This document shows positions 1 through 6,722 of a stretch of 13,537 bases of DNA, piece by piece. This DNA is from Dehalococcoidia bacterium (GTDB lineage Bacteria > Chloroflexota > Dehalococcoidia > Dehalococcoidales > Fen-1064), in the NCBI GenBank assembly GCA_030691775.1, contig JAUYDN010000027.1, positions 1 through 13,537 on the forward strand, in the 5' to 3' direction. A program made the translations under genes and the position numbers. Under the pieces are notes generated by a model, which was not told where the DNA came from, made no database searches, and was given only the letters and a program-made list of their open reading frames with translations. Every line of letters begins with the position of its first letter. Within the stretch, counting starts at the first letter, position 1.

Positions 1-16
1 AGGGGCTGACGCCCCT
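1..16. terminator. Perfect GC-rich hairpin at window edge, possible terminator stem
   Basis: AGGGGC and GCCCCT form a perfect 6-bp stem around a TGAC loop. It may be the end of the transcription unit lying left of the window. There is no T-tract after it on the plus strand (ctcaactccc follows), so intrinsic termination is uncertain, and the stem may be cut by the window edge. Confidence 0.35.
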
Positions 17-347
17 CTCAACTCCCTTGTGCAAGTTGGCAGTCATCTTGCTTTCCCACCCTTTGCAACCATCATTTTCATATTTCGTCCGTGGCACCAC
101 ACTCCATGTGTAATTGTTAAGTTATTTCGGAGACACTACACTAGTGGGATTGGATAAGTTAACGGTGAGGGGTATCTGTAAAGTAACTGTAAGAGCCGTG
201 ATTAGTCCGCCGAAGGCGGATGCTCTCGTTCGGAGCAGGGAGGGCACAGAGACACAGGTTTAAAGAGCTACGCTGTCTTGTAACTTAGTGCCGCCTCATT
301 GAAAGGGCAAGTAATTTCGCCTGTCCTGGACACCGCACATCACCCAT
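17..347. other. Gene-free region with clustered stem-loops, no recognised RNA family
   Basis: No convincing coding sequence is present. Hairpins lie close together: TCCGCC/GGCGGA (206-211 with 215-220, GAA loop), TGCTC/GAGCA (221-225 with 233-237), and a nested pair, GGCAC/GTGCC (243-247 with 288-292) enclosing AGACA/TGTCT (250-254 with 274-278). This could be a structured RNA or degenerate repeat sequence. I could not match it to a riboswitch, T-box or tRNA consensus. It lies upstream of the promoter at 348-377, so it would not be in the leader of the next gene if that promoter is the one used. Confidence 0.3.
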
Positions 348-377
348 TTGACACCCACCATTTCAAGGTTGCATAAT
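348..377 (+). promoter_or_regulatory. Sigma70-type promoter for the first FMN oxidoreductase gene
   Basis: A perfect -35 TTGACA (348-353) is followed after 18 bp by CATAAT (372-377, five of six matches to TATAAT). The predicted start at about 384 leaves a leader of about 25 nt holding the AAGGAG ribosome site (395-400), 8 nt before the ATG at 409. It could drive both this gene and the next one. Confidence 0.55.
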
Positions 378-408
378 ATGGCGTTATTACCTGCAAGGAG
401 CTAAACCG

Positions 409-1380
409 ATGTTCAGTACCAGAATCACCAAACTGCTCGGAATCCAGTATCCCATTCTCGCCGGGCCGATGGCATACATCTCCGGTCCGGAGCTGGTCTC
501 AGCCGTCTCAGAGGCCGGCGGGCTCGGCATCATGGCATCCCTCTCATACCCCACCCCCGAAGCCCTCGTCGAAGCTATCCGCCAGACCAAAGCCCTTACT
601 AAAAAACCCTTCGCCGTCAATATTACATTATTGCCCGCGGCGCGCCCGGTGAAATACGAAGACTATTTCCAGGCTACACTCAATGAAGGCGTACGCATCG
701 TCGAGACTTCCGGCCGCAGTCCGGAACCATACATTCACATGCTCAAAAACGCTGGCGCTATCGCCCTGCACCGTGCCACCCGCACCAGGGATATCCTCAC
801 CGCCGAGCGTGCTGGTGTGGACGCGGTGACCATCCTCGGCACAGAAGCCGCCGGTCACCCCGGGCAGGAGGAGGTGGGCACGATGGTGCGCGTGCCCGTA
901 GCAGTCAACGCGGTCAAAGTCCCCGTGATTGCCGGCGGCGGCATTGCTGATGCCCACGGGTTTGTTGCCGCGCTCGCCCTGGGCGCCGAGGGTGTTCTAA
1001 TGGGAAGCCGGTTTATGGTCAGCCGTGAAGCCAATATCCATGACAACGTTAAAAAGTGGCTGTGCGGCTTGACCGAAGCGGATACCATTCTTATCCAGAA
1101 ATCTATCAAAAATGCTTCCAGGGTGGTGAGGAACCCGCACACGCTGAAAATTCTGGAGATGGAAAACCGCGGCGCTACGTTAGAGGAGCTTCTGCCGATG
1201 ATTAGCGGTGCACGCGGACGTAACGCCTATGCTACCGGGGAATTCGATGAAGCGAATATCAGCGTGGGTCAATGTGTGGGATTATTAAGTGATATCCCGA
1301 CCGTAAAGGAGATTATCGACCGTATTATCAACGAGGCAAAGGTAATTATGAAGCGCCTCCACACACTGGGGGTGGATTAG
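409..1380 (+). CDS. NAD(P)H-dependent flavin oxidoreductase, nitronate monooxygenase/FabK family (paralogue 1)
   Basis: A 323-residue single-domain TIM-barrel FMN enzyme. The family includes nitronate monooxygenases, enoyl-ACP reductase II (FabK) and NADH:quinone reductases; the substrate cannot be told from sequence. Visible marks are the N-terminal YPILAGPMA (residues 14-22), AGGLGIMAS (36-44), KPFAVNITLLP (66-76), the EAAGHPG segment with His150 at the place of the family's active-site histidine, the FMN phosphate-binding GGGIADAHG (176-184) and GVLMGSRF (195-202). Length fits FabK-like proteins (about 320). The ATG has a good AAGGAG site 8 nt upstream and its own promoter. The next gene, a paralogue, begins 52 bp later on the same strand, so the two probably form an operon. 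It resembles the third paralogue (3492-4466) more than the second: both have VNxTLLP and ETSGRxPEPYI. Cytoplasmic. Family assignment is firm; physiological role unknown. Confidence 0.9.
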   Translation: MFSTRITKLLGIQYPILAGPMAYISGPELVSAVSEAGGLGIMASLSYPTPEALVEAIRQTKALTKKPFAVNITLLPAARPVKYEDYFQATLNEGVRIVETSGRSPEPYIHMLKNAGAIALHRATRTRDILTAERAGVDAVTILGTEAAGHPGQEEVGTMVRVPVAVNAVKVPVIAGGGIADAHGFVAALALGAEGVLMGSRFMVSREANIHDNVKKWLCGLTEADTILIQKSIKNASRVVRNPHTLKILEMENRGATLEELLPMISGARGRNAYATGEFDEANISVGQCVGLLSDIPTVKEIIDRIINEAKVIMKRLHTLGVD

Positions 1381-1432
1381 AAAACGCACACCATCCATCC
1401 GAGGAAATGAACAGGAGAGGAGTAAATAGCTA

Positions 1433-2509
1433 ATGAAAACACGGATGACGGAACTCTTTGGTATCAAGTATCCAATCATGCTGGCGGGCATGAACTGGTT
1501 GACCACGCCTAAACTGGTGGCGGCAGTTTCCGATGCCGGCGCGCTCGGGGTACTGGCGGGCGCACAATACAACCCGGACAGCTTGCGTAAAGCAATCAAT
1601 GAAATCCGCCAGATGACCAAAAACCCGTTCGGGGTGAACCTGACACTCGGCGTTGGCTCCGGTCCGCTCGCCAAGGTGGTTATCGAGGAGAAGGTACCGG
1701 TCGTCAACTACTCGCTCGGCAGGCCGCCGGAGATACAACCCCTGATCCAAGCAGTGCACGCTTACGGTGGAAAAATCATCGGCACCATCGCACTGGTCCG
1801 GCACGCCCAGCGCAGTGAACAGCTTGGAGCAGATGCCCTGGTTATTACCGGCTATGAAGCCGCTTCACATTCCGGCAATGTCGGCGCGCTGGTGCTCGTG
1901 CCGCAGGTTGTAGAAGCGGTCAAAGTACCGTGTATTGGCGCTGGTGGTTATGCGGATGGCAAGGGACTGGCGGCGGCGCTCGCGCTGGGCGCGGAAGGCA
2001 TCTCCATGGGCACCCGCCTCGCCTGTACCAGAGAAGCAGAAGTCGCCGATGCCGTGAAACAGGCCTGGGTCAAAGCCACCGAGGAAGATACGATTATCGA
2101 CCCGGCGTTTGACGGCATCAACTGCCGCGTCCTGCGCAACAAAAAGGCGGAAGAGTTGCTCCAGAAGAAGGGTATGCCGTTAGCGGACGCCATGTCAGCC
2201 GGAATGCTGATGAAGAAAGAACTGGATATGGGCTGGGGTCAACTTATTACAACTGCCAGGAAGATGAAGGGGCAGGAAGCCGGAATCGGTGGCGGTAAGA
2301 GAAGCCTCGGTTCGCTAATGCGCTTCGCCATTGGCGCACGGTTGTTCCGCACGGCAACGGTGGGTGGGGACCCCGTGAACGGCATCCTGATGGTCGGGCA
2401 GACCGTCGGGCGCATCAAGGACATTCCCACCGTACAGGAAGTTATCGACCGCACGGTTGCTGAAGCCCAGCAGATTCTCAAGAAGATGAATTCCCAGATT
2501 GCTGGTTAG
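1433..2509 (+). CDS. NAD(P)H-dependent flavin oxidoreductase, nitronate monooxygenase/FabK family (paralogue 2, with insert)
   Basis: A 358-residue paralogue of the preceding gene, using FMN and a reduced nicotinamide or a nitronate; the exact reaction is not determinable. Motifs are YPIMLAGMNW (13-22), DAGALGVLAG (34-43), NPFGVNLTL (64-72), YEAASHSG with the putative catalytic His146, GAGGYADGKG (169-178) and GISMGTRL (189-196). It is about 35 residues longer than its two paralogues. The extra length lies in a C-terminal region at about 258-312 that is rich in Met, Lys and Gly (ELDMGWGQ, GIGGGKRS), just before the shared GQTVGRIKDIPTVQEVIDR tail. The ATG is preceded by AGGAGAGGAG (1413-1422). 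It follows paralogue 1 by 52 bp with no terminator between, and ends 24 bp before a strong intrinsic terminator. Sequence differs enough from its neighbours to suggest a different substrate. Confidence 0.9.
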   Translation: MKTRMTELFGIKYPIMLAGMNWLTTPKLVAAVSDAGALGVLAGAQYNPDSLRKAINEIRQMTKNPFGVNLTLGVGSGPLAKVVIEEKVPVVNYSLGRPPEIQPLIQAVHAYGGKIIGTIALVRHAQRSEQLGADALVITGYEAASHSGNVGALVLVPQVVEAVKVPCIGAGGYADGKGLAAALALGAEGISMGTRLACTREAEVADAVKQAWVKATEEDTIIDPAFDGINCRVLRNKKAEELLQKKGMPLADAMSAGMLMKKELDMGWGQLITTARKMKGQEAGIGGGKRSLGSLMRFAIGARLFRTATVGGDPVNGILMVGQTVGRIKDIPTVQEVIDRTVAEAQQILKKMNSQIAG

Positions 2510-2533
2510 TCCGGGTGGGTGATAAGTCAATGG

Positions 2534-2577
2534 ACGGGTAGCATCGGTTACTGTGACTGATGCTACCCGTTTTCTTT
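2534..2577 (+). terminator. Intrinsic terminator after the FMN oxidoreductase pair
   Basis: A perfect 12-bp stem, ACGGGTAGCATC (2534-2545) with GATGCTACCCGT (2559-2570), is followed by TTTCTTT. The loop can pair further (GT with AC). It ends the unit from 409 to 2509 and separates it from the metal transporter gene downstream. This is the clearest terminator in the window. Confidence 0.85.
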
Positions 2578-2668
2578 GTGAGGTGGGCGGGTAATCACCG
2601 TAGTGCAAATCACAGCCACATACTGTATAGTGTAATTTAACATATTCACCCAGCTTCGAGGAGGGAGT

Positions 2669-3412
2669 GTGGTCTGGTTCTGGACACTCGGTAGTGTCGC
2701 CCTGGTCAGCGTATTATCCGTCATCGGTATTATCTTCCTGGCGTACGATAGAGTCCGTCTGCAAAAAATACTGCTTTTCCTGGTGAGCTTCGCCATCGGC
2801 GGGCTGGCAGGAGACGCCTTTATCCATCTCATCCCTCAATCACTTGAACTGAACCCTTCCCCGTCTACTTCCCTGCTCATCATCAGCGGTATGTTACTGT
2901 TTTTTACGATGGAGAAGTTTATCCGGTGGAGACACTGCCACATCCCCACTTCGGAAAACCATGTGCATCCGGTCGCCGTCCTCAATCTGATTGGAGATGG
3001 CATTCACAATTTCATCGATGGTATTTTGATAGGCGCCAGCTACCTGGTGAGTATCCCCATCGGCATCACTACCACCCTTGCCGTTGTGCTTCACGAGATT
3101 CCCCAGGAAATCGGCGACTTCGGAGTACTGGTCCACGCCGGTTTCACCGTCAGGAAAGCCCTCTTTTACAACTTCCTTTCCGCGCTTACGGCTGTTGCCG
3201 GTGGGTCGCTTGCTATCTGGATTGGACCCCAGGTGACAGCGTTTTCTACAATCGTCCTGCCTATTGCGGCGGGCGGTTTCATCTACATCGCCGGCTCCGA
3301 CCTCATCCCCGAGCTCCAGCAATCGTGCGAACGACTTCACATCAGCTTCCTGCAGTTGGCATCCATTCTGCTCGGCATCGCCCTGATGTTCCTCTTCGTG
3401 TTGTTTGAATAG
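2669..3412 (+). CDS. ZIP-family divalent metal transporter
   Basis: A 247-residue membrane protein of the ZIP (Zrt/Irt-like) family, moving zinc or another divalent cation into the cytoplasm. Hydrophobic helices lie at about residues 5-25, 32-53, 67-83, 103-125, 131-155, 165-187, 193-213 and 226-246. The two signature metal-site helices are clear: NLIGDGIHNFIDG (106-118; His113, Asn114, Asp117) and LHEIPQEIGDFG (141-152; His142, Glu143, Glu147). GDAFIHLIP (48-56) is the usual first-half motif. A short His/Cys-containing cytosolic loop (87-101, WRHCH and HVHP) lies between helices 3 and 4, as in other ZIPs. The start is GTG with a strong GGAGG (2660-2664) only 4 nt away, which is tight, but no better in-frame start is evident. 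A possible -10, TATAGT (2626-2631), lies upstream with a poor -35. The gene sits between two FMN oxidoreductase units; no functional link is visible. Metal specificity unknown. Confidence 0.9.
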   Translation: MVWFWTLGSVALVSVLSVIGIIFLAYDRVRLQKILLFLVSFAIGGLAGDAFIHLIPQSLELNPSPSTSLLIISGMLLFFTMEKFIRWRHCHIPTSENHVHPVAVLNLIGDGIHNFIDGILIGASYLVSIPIGITTTLAVVLHEIPQEIGDFGVLVHAGFTVRKALFYNFLSALTAVAGGSLAIWIGPQVTAFSTIVLPIAAGGFIYIAGSDLIPELQQSCERLHISFLQLASILLGIALMFLFVLFE

Positions 3413-3414
3413 TA

Positions 3415-3446
3415 AGCTATAAGCAGTCAGCCGTAAGCTTTCAGCT
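3415..3446. repeat. Short AGC-TTTCAGC type intergenic repeat
   Basis: Sequence between the transporter and the next gene is built from near-repeats of agcTTTCAGCt/agcagTCAGCc. The 10-mer GCTTTCAGCT (3437-3446) recurs in reverse complement at 10335-10344 in the alaS/tldD spacer. This suggests a dispersed genomic repeat. Function unknown. Confidence 0.4.
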
Positions 3447-3491
3447 TTGGGTTCAGTCTAATATCGGTACGATGTTAATAGGAGGGCAACC

Positions 3492-4466
3492 ATGTTCAGG
3501 ACACGCGTCACGGAGCTTTTTGGTATCAAGTATCCCATCATCCAGGGAGCGCTGGGCGGCGGACTGGCGGGAGCAGAACTCGTGGCGGCTGTCTCCAACG
3601 CCGGCGGGCTGGGCATGATTACCGCTCTAAACTATGCTAACTGCGATGACCTGCGCGCCGATATCCGCCAAACACGCGGGCTTACCGATAAACCCTTTGC
3701 GGTGAACGTCACTTTGCTTCCCACGATGCGGCGCGTCCCTTACGAAGACCTCTTCACTACCGCGCTGGAGGAAGGTTGCCGTATCTTCGAGACTTCCGGG
3801 CGGCTCCCCGAGCCATATATCAAGATGGTGAAAGATAAGGGCGGCATCTTTGTGCACAAGGTGGGAAGTCCCCGTCATGCCCGCGCCGCGGAGCGTATCG
3901 GGTGCGACGCCGTGGATATCGTATGCTTCGAGTCTGCCGGGCATCCCCTTCCCGATGATGTCGCCGCGTCCGTACTTATTCCCGCTTGTGTCGATGCTGT
4001 AAAAATCCCGGTTATCCAGGCGGGCGGGGTGGCGGATGCCCGTGGATTTGTCGCGGCGCTGGCGCTGGGGGCAGAGGGCGTGATGATGGGCACGCGTTTC
4101 ACCGCGAGTAAGGAATGCAGTTTCCACCCTAAGCTCAAGGAGTGGTTTACCCAGCTTACGGAAAAGGATACGATGCTCGTCCACCGCACCATCAATAACA
4201 CTGAGCGCGTAGTGCGCACGGAGTTCACGCAGAAAATCCTGGATATGGAAAACAGGGGCGCGGCGCTGGAAGAAATCCTGCCGCTTATCTCCGGAGAAAA
4301 AGTCCGCGCCGCCTATGAAACGGGAGATACAAGCAATGCCGTTATCACCGCCGGGCAGACGGTCGGTTTGATTCACGATATCCCGAGCGTGCAGGAAATC
4401 ATCGATGGGATTATTTCCGGAGCGCAGGATATTATAAAGCGCTTGAATCGGATTGAAATGGGCTAG
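3492..4466 (+). CDS. NAD(P)H-dependent flavin oxidoreductase, nitronate monooxygenase/FabK family (paralogue 3)
   Basis: A 324-residue member of the same FMN oxidoreductase family as the genes at 409 and 1433. Diagnostic segments are YPIIQGALGGG (14-24), NAGGLGMITA (36-45), KPFAVNVTLLP (67-77), ETSGRLPEPYI (100-110), FESAGHP with His151 at the active-site position, QAGGVADARG (176-185) for FMN phosphate and GVMMGTRF (196-203). It is close to paralogue 1 along its whole length, including the C-terminal MENRGAxLEE and GQTVGLIHDIPSVQEIID stretches, so the pair probably arose by duplication, with the transporter and paralogue 2 now between them. The ATG has an AGGAGGG site (3480-3486) with a 5-nt spacer. 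No clear promoter or downstream terminator is seen; a repeat element begins 24 bp after the stop. Substrate unknown. Confidence 0.9.
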   Translation: MFRTRVTELFGIKYPIIQGALGGGLAGAELVAAVSNAGGLGMITALNYANCDDLRADIRQTRGLTDKPFAVNVTLLPTMRRVPYEDLFTTALEEGCRIFETSGRLPEPYIKMVKDKGGIFVHKVGSPRHARAAERIGCDAVDIVCFESAGHPLPDDVAASVLIPACVDAVKIPVIQAGGVADARGFVAALALGAEGVMMGTRFTASKECSFHPKLKEWFTQLTEKDTMLVHRTINNTERVVRTEFTQKILDMENRGAALEEILPLISGEKVRAAYETGDTSNAVITAGQTVGLIHDIPSVQEIIDGIISGAQDIIKRLNRIEMG

Positions 4467-4490
4467 TTTTACAGACCTGTTTCAGAATAT

Positions 4491-4527
4491 CCTCTCCCCA
4501 TCGTGGGAGAGGACAAAGGTGAGGGGG
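4491..4527 (+). repeat. Left inverted copy of CCTCTCCC palindromic repeat
   Basis: CCTCTCCC (4491-4498) pairs with GGGAGAGG (4505-4512) across a 6-nt loop. It is followed by ACAAAGGTGAGGGGG, whose last bases (GAGGGGG, 4521-4527) act as the likely ribosome site of the DUF559 gene 6 nt downstream. Confidence 0.7.
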
Positions 4528-4533
4528 TTCGAG

Positions 4534-4947
4534 ATGAATACACCACGTCTCACGCTTGCGGCAAGAGTTCTAAGACGGAAACAGACTGATGCTGAAAGAA
4601 AGCTCTGGGGCAGGTTGAGGAACGTGCAAGTAGATGGAGCGAAATTCCGTAGACAGGAACCTGTCGGGGATTTTATAACCGATTTTGTATGTTTTGATAG
4701 AAAACTGGTAATTGAAGTAGATGGGGGTCAACACAATGAACCGGCTACGATCGATGCAGATCGTGCAAGGACAACATGGTTGGAAAGCCAGGGGTTTCGT
4801 GTACTACGTTTCTGGAATAACGATGTTCTCCTTAATATCGATGGAGTCATCAAGAGAATACAAGAAGCTGTAGGACCTTTACCCGCTTGTCCAGAATCGA
4901 AGGAACAACACGAGGCAGGCAAACAAAATCCCCCTCCTCACAATTGA
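4534..4947 (+). CDS. DUF559 family endonuclease-like protein (PD-(D/E)xK fold, Vsr-related)
   Basis: A 137-residue protein of the DUF559 family, predicted to adopt the PD-(D/E)xK nuclease fold related to very-short-patch repair endonucleases. The N-terminal ARVLRRKQTDAERKLWGRLR (10-29) is the family signature. The catalytic core follows: KFRRQEPVG (38-46), ITDFVCF with Asp50, and IEVDGGQH (60-67) with Glu61 and Asp63, then RVLRFWNNDVL (89-99). All expected acidic residues are present, so it may be active. I chose ATG 4534 because GAGGGGG lies 6 nt upstream and the protein then starts at the usual MNTPRLT. An in-frame ATG at 4453 would overlap the previous gene and translate through the repeat hairpin. 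The last residues (QNPPPHN) are encoded by C-rich repeat-like sequence. Biological role of DUF559 proteins is not established. Confidence 0.8.
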   Translation: MNTPRLTLAARVLRRKQTDAERKLWGRLRNVQVDGAKFRRQEPVGDFITDFVCFDRKLVIEVDGGQHNEPATIDADRARTTWLESQGFRVLRFWNNDVLLNIDGVIKRIQEAVGPLPACPESKEQHEAGKQNPPPHN

Positions 4948-4950
4948 ACC

Positions 4951-4984
4951 ACCCTCACCTACGCCTCTCCCATCAAGGGAGAGG
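4951..4984 (-). repeat. Right inverted copy of CCTCTCCC palindromic repeat, overlapping the end of tgt
   Basis: ACCCTCACCT (4951-4960) precedes CCTCTCCC (4964-4971), which pairs with GGGAGAGG (4977-4984) over a 5-nt loop. It is the inverse of the copy at 4491-4527. It overlaps the 3' end of tgt and provides its stop codon (TGA at 4975-4973 on the minus strand). The hairpin may also serve as a bidirectional transcription end, though it has no T-tract. Confidence 0.7.
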
Positions 4985-6148
4985 AAAATTCGTGCGTGTT
5001 TCCAGCCACTTCTTTTTCTGGTCGAGCCGTGTGACCTCATCTGTAGTCTGGTAAACAGCAAGAAAATCCGCACGGAATTCATTAAAGGTACCGTTGAGGA
5101 TAGACTGTCTCGTTGCCTTGACCGACCTGCTCATAAACGCCAGGTTGTGGATAGTTGCCAGGCGGTAAGCGAGCAGTTCCTTGCTCTTGAAGAGATGGTG
5201 CAGGTACGCCGCTGAGAAAGTGCGGCAGGTATAGCAATCACAGTTGTCTTCTACCGGTCCGTCCTTGTCGTGGTAAGCCGCATTCAGGATATCCACCCTG
5301 CCCGTCTTCGTGTAAAGTCCGCCGTTCCGGGCTACCCGTGTTGGCAGGGCACAATCGAAGATGTCGATTCCCAGCCCCACGCATTCGACGATGTCCTCCG
5401 GCGCGCCGACACCCATCAGGTAACGGGGTTTATCAACCGGTAGTAAAGGCGCCGTCTGCTCCGTTATGTCAAATGTAACCCTCTTCGGCTCGCCGATGCT
5501 CAACCCGCCGATAGCGTAGCCATCGAAGTCCATCCTCACCAGCGCTTCCGCTGATTGTTTTCTGAGTTCCGGATAAACGCCGCCTTGCACAATGGCATAA
5601 AGTGATTGGTCTCCGCAGGGGTGTGCTTTCAGACAGCGCTCCGCCCACTGGTGGGTGCGTATCATCGCCGCCCTGGTCTTTTCGAAGCCAGCATCATGCG
5701 GCGGTACTTCGTCCAGCACCATTGCTATGTCCGAACCTAACGATTCCTGGTAGGCAATGACATTCTCCGGGGTGAGGCAATGCTGACTGCCATCGATATG
5801 GGAACGGAACGTGACGCCTTCATCCGTGACCTTGCGGAGTCTGGCGAGGCTGAAGACCTGGTAACCGCCACTATCGGTGAGGATAGTGCCGTCCCAGCCC
5901 ATGAACTTATGCAGACCGCCGAGTTTTTCAATAGTGGGGATACCCGGGCGTAAATAGAGGTGGTAAGTGTTTGCCAGAATCATCCCCAATCCGGTGGCTT
6001 TGACCTCTTGCGGGGTAAGAGTCTTGACCGAAGCCTGCGTACCTACGGGACAGAGGACAGGGGTGGGAACAACACCGTGCGCCGTGGTAAGTTCCCCGGC
6101 GCGGGCTTGACTGCAGGTCTTATCGAGACGGAAGGTGCTATTACTCAC
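4973..6148 (-). CDS. tgt: tRNA-guanine transglycosylase (queuine/preQ1 tRNA-ribosyltransferase)
   Basis: A 391-residue enzyme that exchanges guanine-34 in tRNAs with GUN anticodons for preQ1 in the queuosine pathway. Evidence: ANTYHLYLRPG (59-69), TDSGGYQVFS (91-100) with Asp92 as the expected base-binding/acid residue, IVQGG (186-190), GGLSIGE (214-220), IFDCALPTR (263-271) with Asp265 as the nucleophile that forms the covalent tRNA intermediate, and the zinc site C-x-C-x2-C (Cys303, 305, 308) plus His334. Length matches bacterial Tgt. The start is GTG (6148-6146) because an in-frame TGA lies shortly upstream; the ribosome site is weak (AAAGG). The final residues NFPLP and the stop are encoded inside a palindromic repeat, so the native C-terminus has probably been replaced. 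No other queuosine genes are in the window. Upstream lies a repeat-bounded GIY-YIG remnant separating it from ruvX. Confidence 0.95.
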   Translation of the reverse strand: MSNSTFRLDKTCSQARAGELTTAHGVVPTPVLCPVGTQASVKTLTPQEVKATGLGMILANTYHLYLRPGIPTIEKLGGLHKFMGWDGTILTDSGGYQVFSLARLRKVTDEGVTFRSHIDGSQHCLTPENVIAYQESLGSDIAMVLDEVPPHDAGFEKTRAAMIRTHQWAERCLKAHPCGDQSLYAIVQGGVYPELRKQSAEALVRMDFDGYAIGGLSIGEPKRVTFDITEQTAPLLPVDKPRYLMGVGAPEDIVECVGLGIDIFDCALPTRVARNGGLYTKTGRVDILNAAYHDKDGPVEDNCDCYTCRTFSAAYLHHLFKSKELLAYRLATIHNLAFMSRSVKATRQSILNGTFNEFRADFLAVYQTTDEVTRLDQKKKWLETRTNFPLP

Positions 6149-6230
6149 TCCGTTTACCTTTGTACGTTGGAGTCAAACACCGATTCAATTCTGCTCCTGT
6201 CGTTGCGAGGAAGGAGGTTGTCTGATAATT

Positions 6231-6360
6231 TCCTGGATTGTCGGGTCAAGCCCGACAATGACAAACAGAGATGTTAGATTCCAGCGGAAGCTGGAATCTA
6301 ACATCCACAAATTGTCATACCAGCCCCGTATCAGAGTGCGGGGTAAACTCCGGCTGGTAT
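6231..6360. repeat. Three-hairpin composite repeat, copy A
   Basis: Three palindromes in a row: H1, ATTGTCGGG/CCCGACAAT (6237-6245 with 6251-6259, TCAAG loop); H2, a perfect 16-bp stem (6270-6285 with 6290-6305, GGAA loop); H3, ATACCAGCC/GGCTGGTAT (6317-6325 with 6352-6360) enclosing an inner CCCCGTA/TGCGGGG hairpin. The first 35 bases (6231-6265) are identical to 7301-7335. It matches the copy at 7301-7429 in architecture. Confidence 0.85.
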
Positions 6361-6423
6361 CCAGATGTGAACAAAGCGCTATAGTAGTAAAAAACATTTT
6401 CAGTTAGCTTCTGACAAGGCAAT

Positions 6424-6698
6424 CTAAAGCTCTTCGCATAAATCCCACCATCCAGGGTTCATACTGTTGATTAACTTGCTCTTTTTCCTTGCGAGCCAGC
6501 TTTGATTTGTTTTTCTCTGGCAATGGCACTCAACACATCGCCCGTAACTTTGTAATAAATCAGCATATCGACATGATATTTTTTCGTAATACCTTCAACC
6601 ACTTTTTCTTTTTGTTGCCATACTCTTCCTTTCGGGTCGCTGGTGACGCCGGTGTAAAGCACCGTATGTTTGGCATTAGTCATAATATAAACACAGTA
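6424..6698 (-). pseudogene. Decayed GIY-YIG endonuclease (UPF0213-like), frameshifted and lacking its start
   Basis: The open part (ATG at 6683 to stop at 6471) encodes LYTGVTSDP, VVEGITKKYHVD and SAIAREKQIK, the hallmark of small single-domain GIY-YIG nucleases. Two lesions are visible. First, the reading frame switches near 6501-6503: just after REKQIK, the codons read in the alternative frame give SWLARKKSKLINSMNPGWWD and then LCEEL to a stop at 6424-6426, which is the normal family C-terminus. A single lost A in a run explains this. Second, the first half of the GIY motif (Tyr-Cys-Val-Tyr-Ile, 6698-6684) is in frame but upstream of the only ATG and is preceded directly by TAG (6701-6699), so the native start is gone. 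It sits within a 14-bp inverted repeat between tgt and ruvX. Ancestral function would be DNA cleavage; it is almost certainly inactive now. A sequencing error could explain one lesion but hardly both. Confidence 0.75.
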
Positions 6699-6722
6699 CT
6701 ATTTTCAGTCCTCATCGGTTTT

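Larger units (their letters stand above)
4491..4984 (+). mobile_element. Candidate repeat-bounded element carrying a DUF559 nuclease gene
   Basis: The DUF559 gene is enclosed by two inverted copies of one palindromic repeat. The left copy (4491-4527) has CCTCTCCC/GGGAGAGG, a short linker, GGTGAGGG, then TTC. The right copy, read on the minus strand from 4984, has CCTCTCCC/GGGAGAGG, a short linker, GGTGAGGG, then GGTTC. The unit is 494 bp and lies between two unrelated convergent genes. No target-site duplication could be recognised. That it moves, or moved, as a unit is an inference. Confidence 0.45.

Noticed and set aside
3627..4376. 249-codon open frame antisense to the third FMN oxidoreductase
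   Set aside because: Mirror of a gene with strong family motifs on the plus strand; no domain, no ribosome site seen.
4453..4533. Longer DUF559 start at ATG 4453 adding 27 residues
   Set aside because: It would overlap the previous gene, lacks a ribosome site and translates the repeat hairpin; ATG 4534 has a good site and fits the family N-terminus.
4481..4996. Target-site duplication around the DUF559 repeat unit
   Set aside because: Flanks (cagaatat on the left, aaaattcg on the right) show no convincing direct repeat.
6471..6683. Intact 70-residue GIY-YIG protein
   Set aside because: It lacks the first half of the GIY motif and ends in an out-of-frame tail; the real C-terminus is in another frame, so it is listed as a pseudogene.
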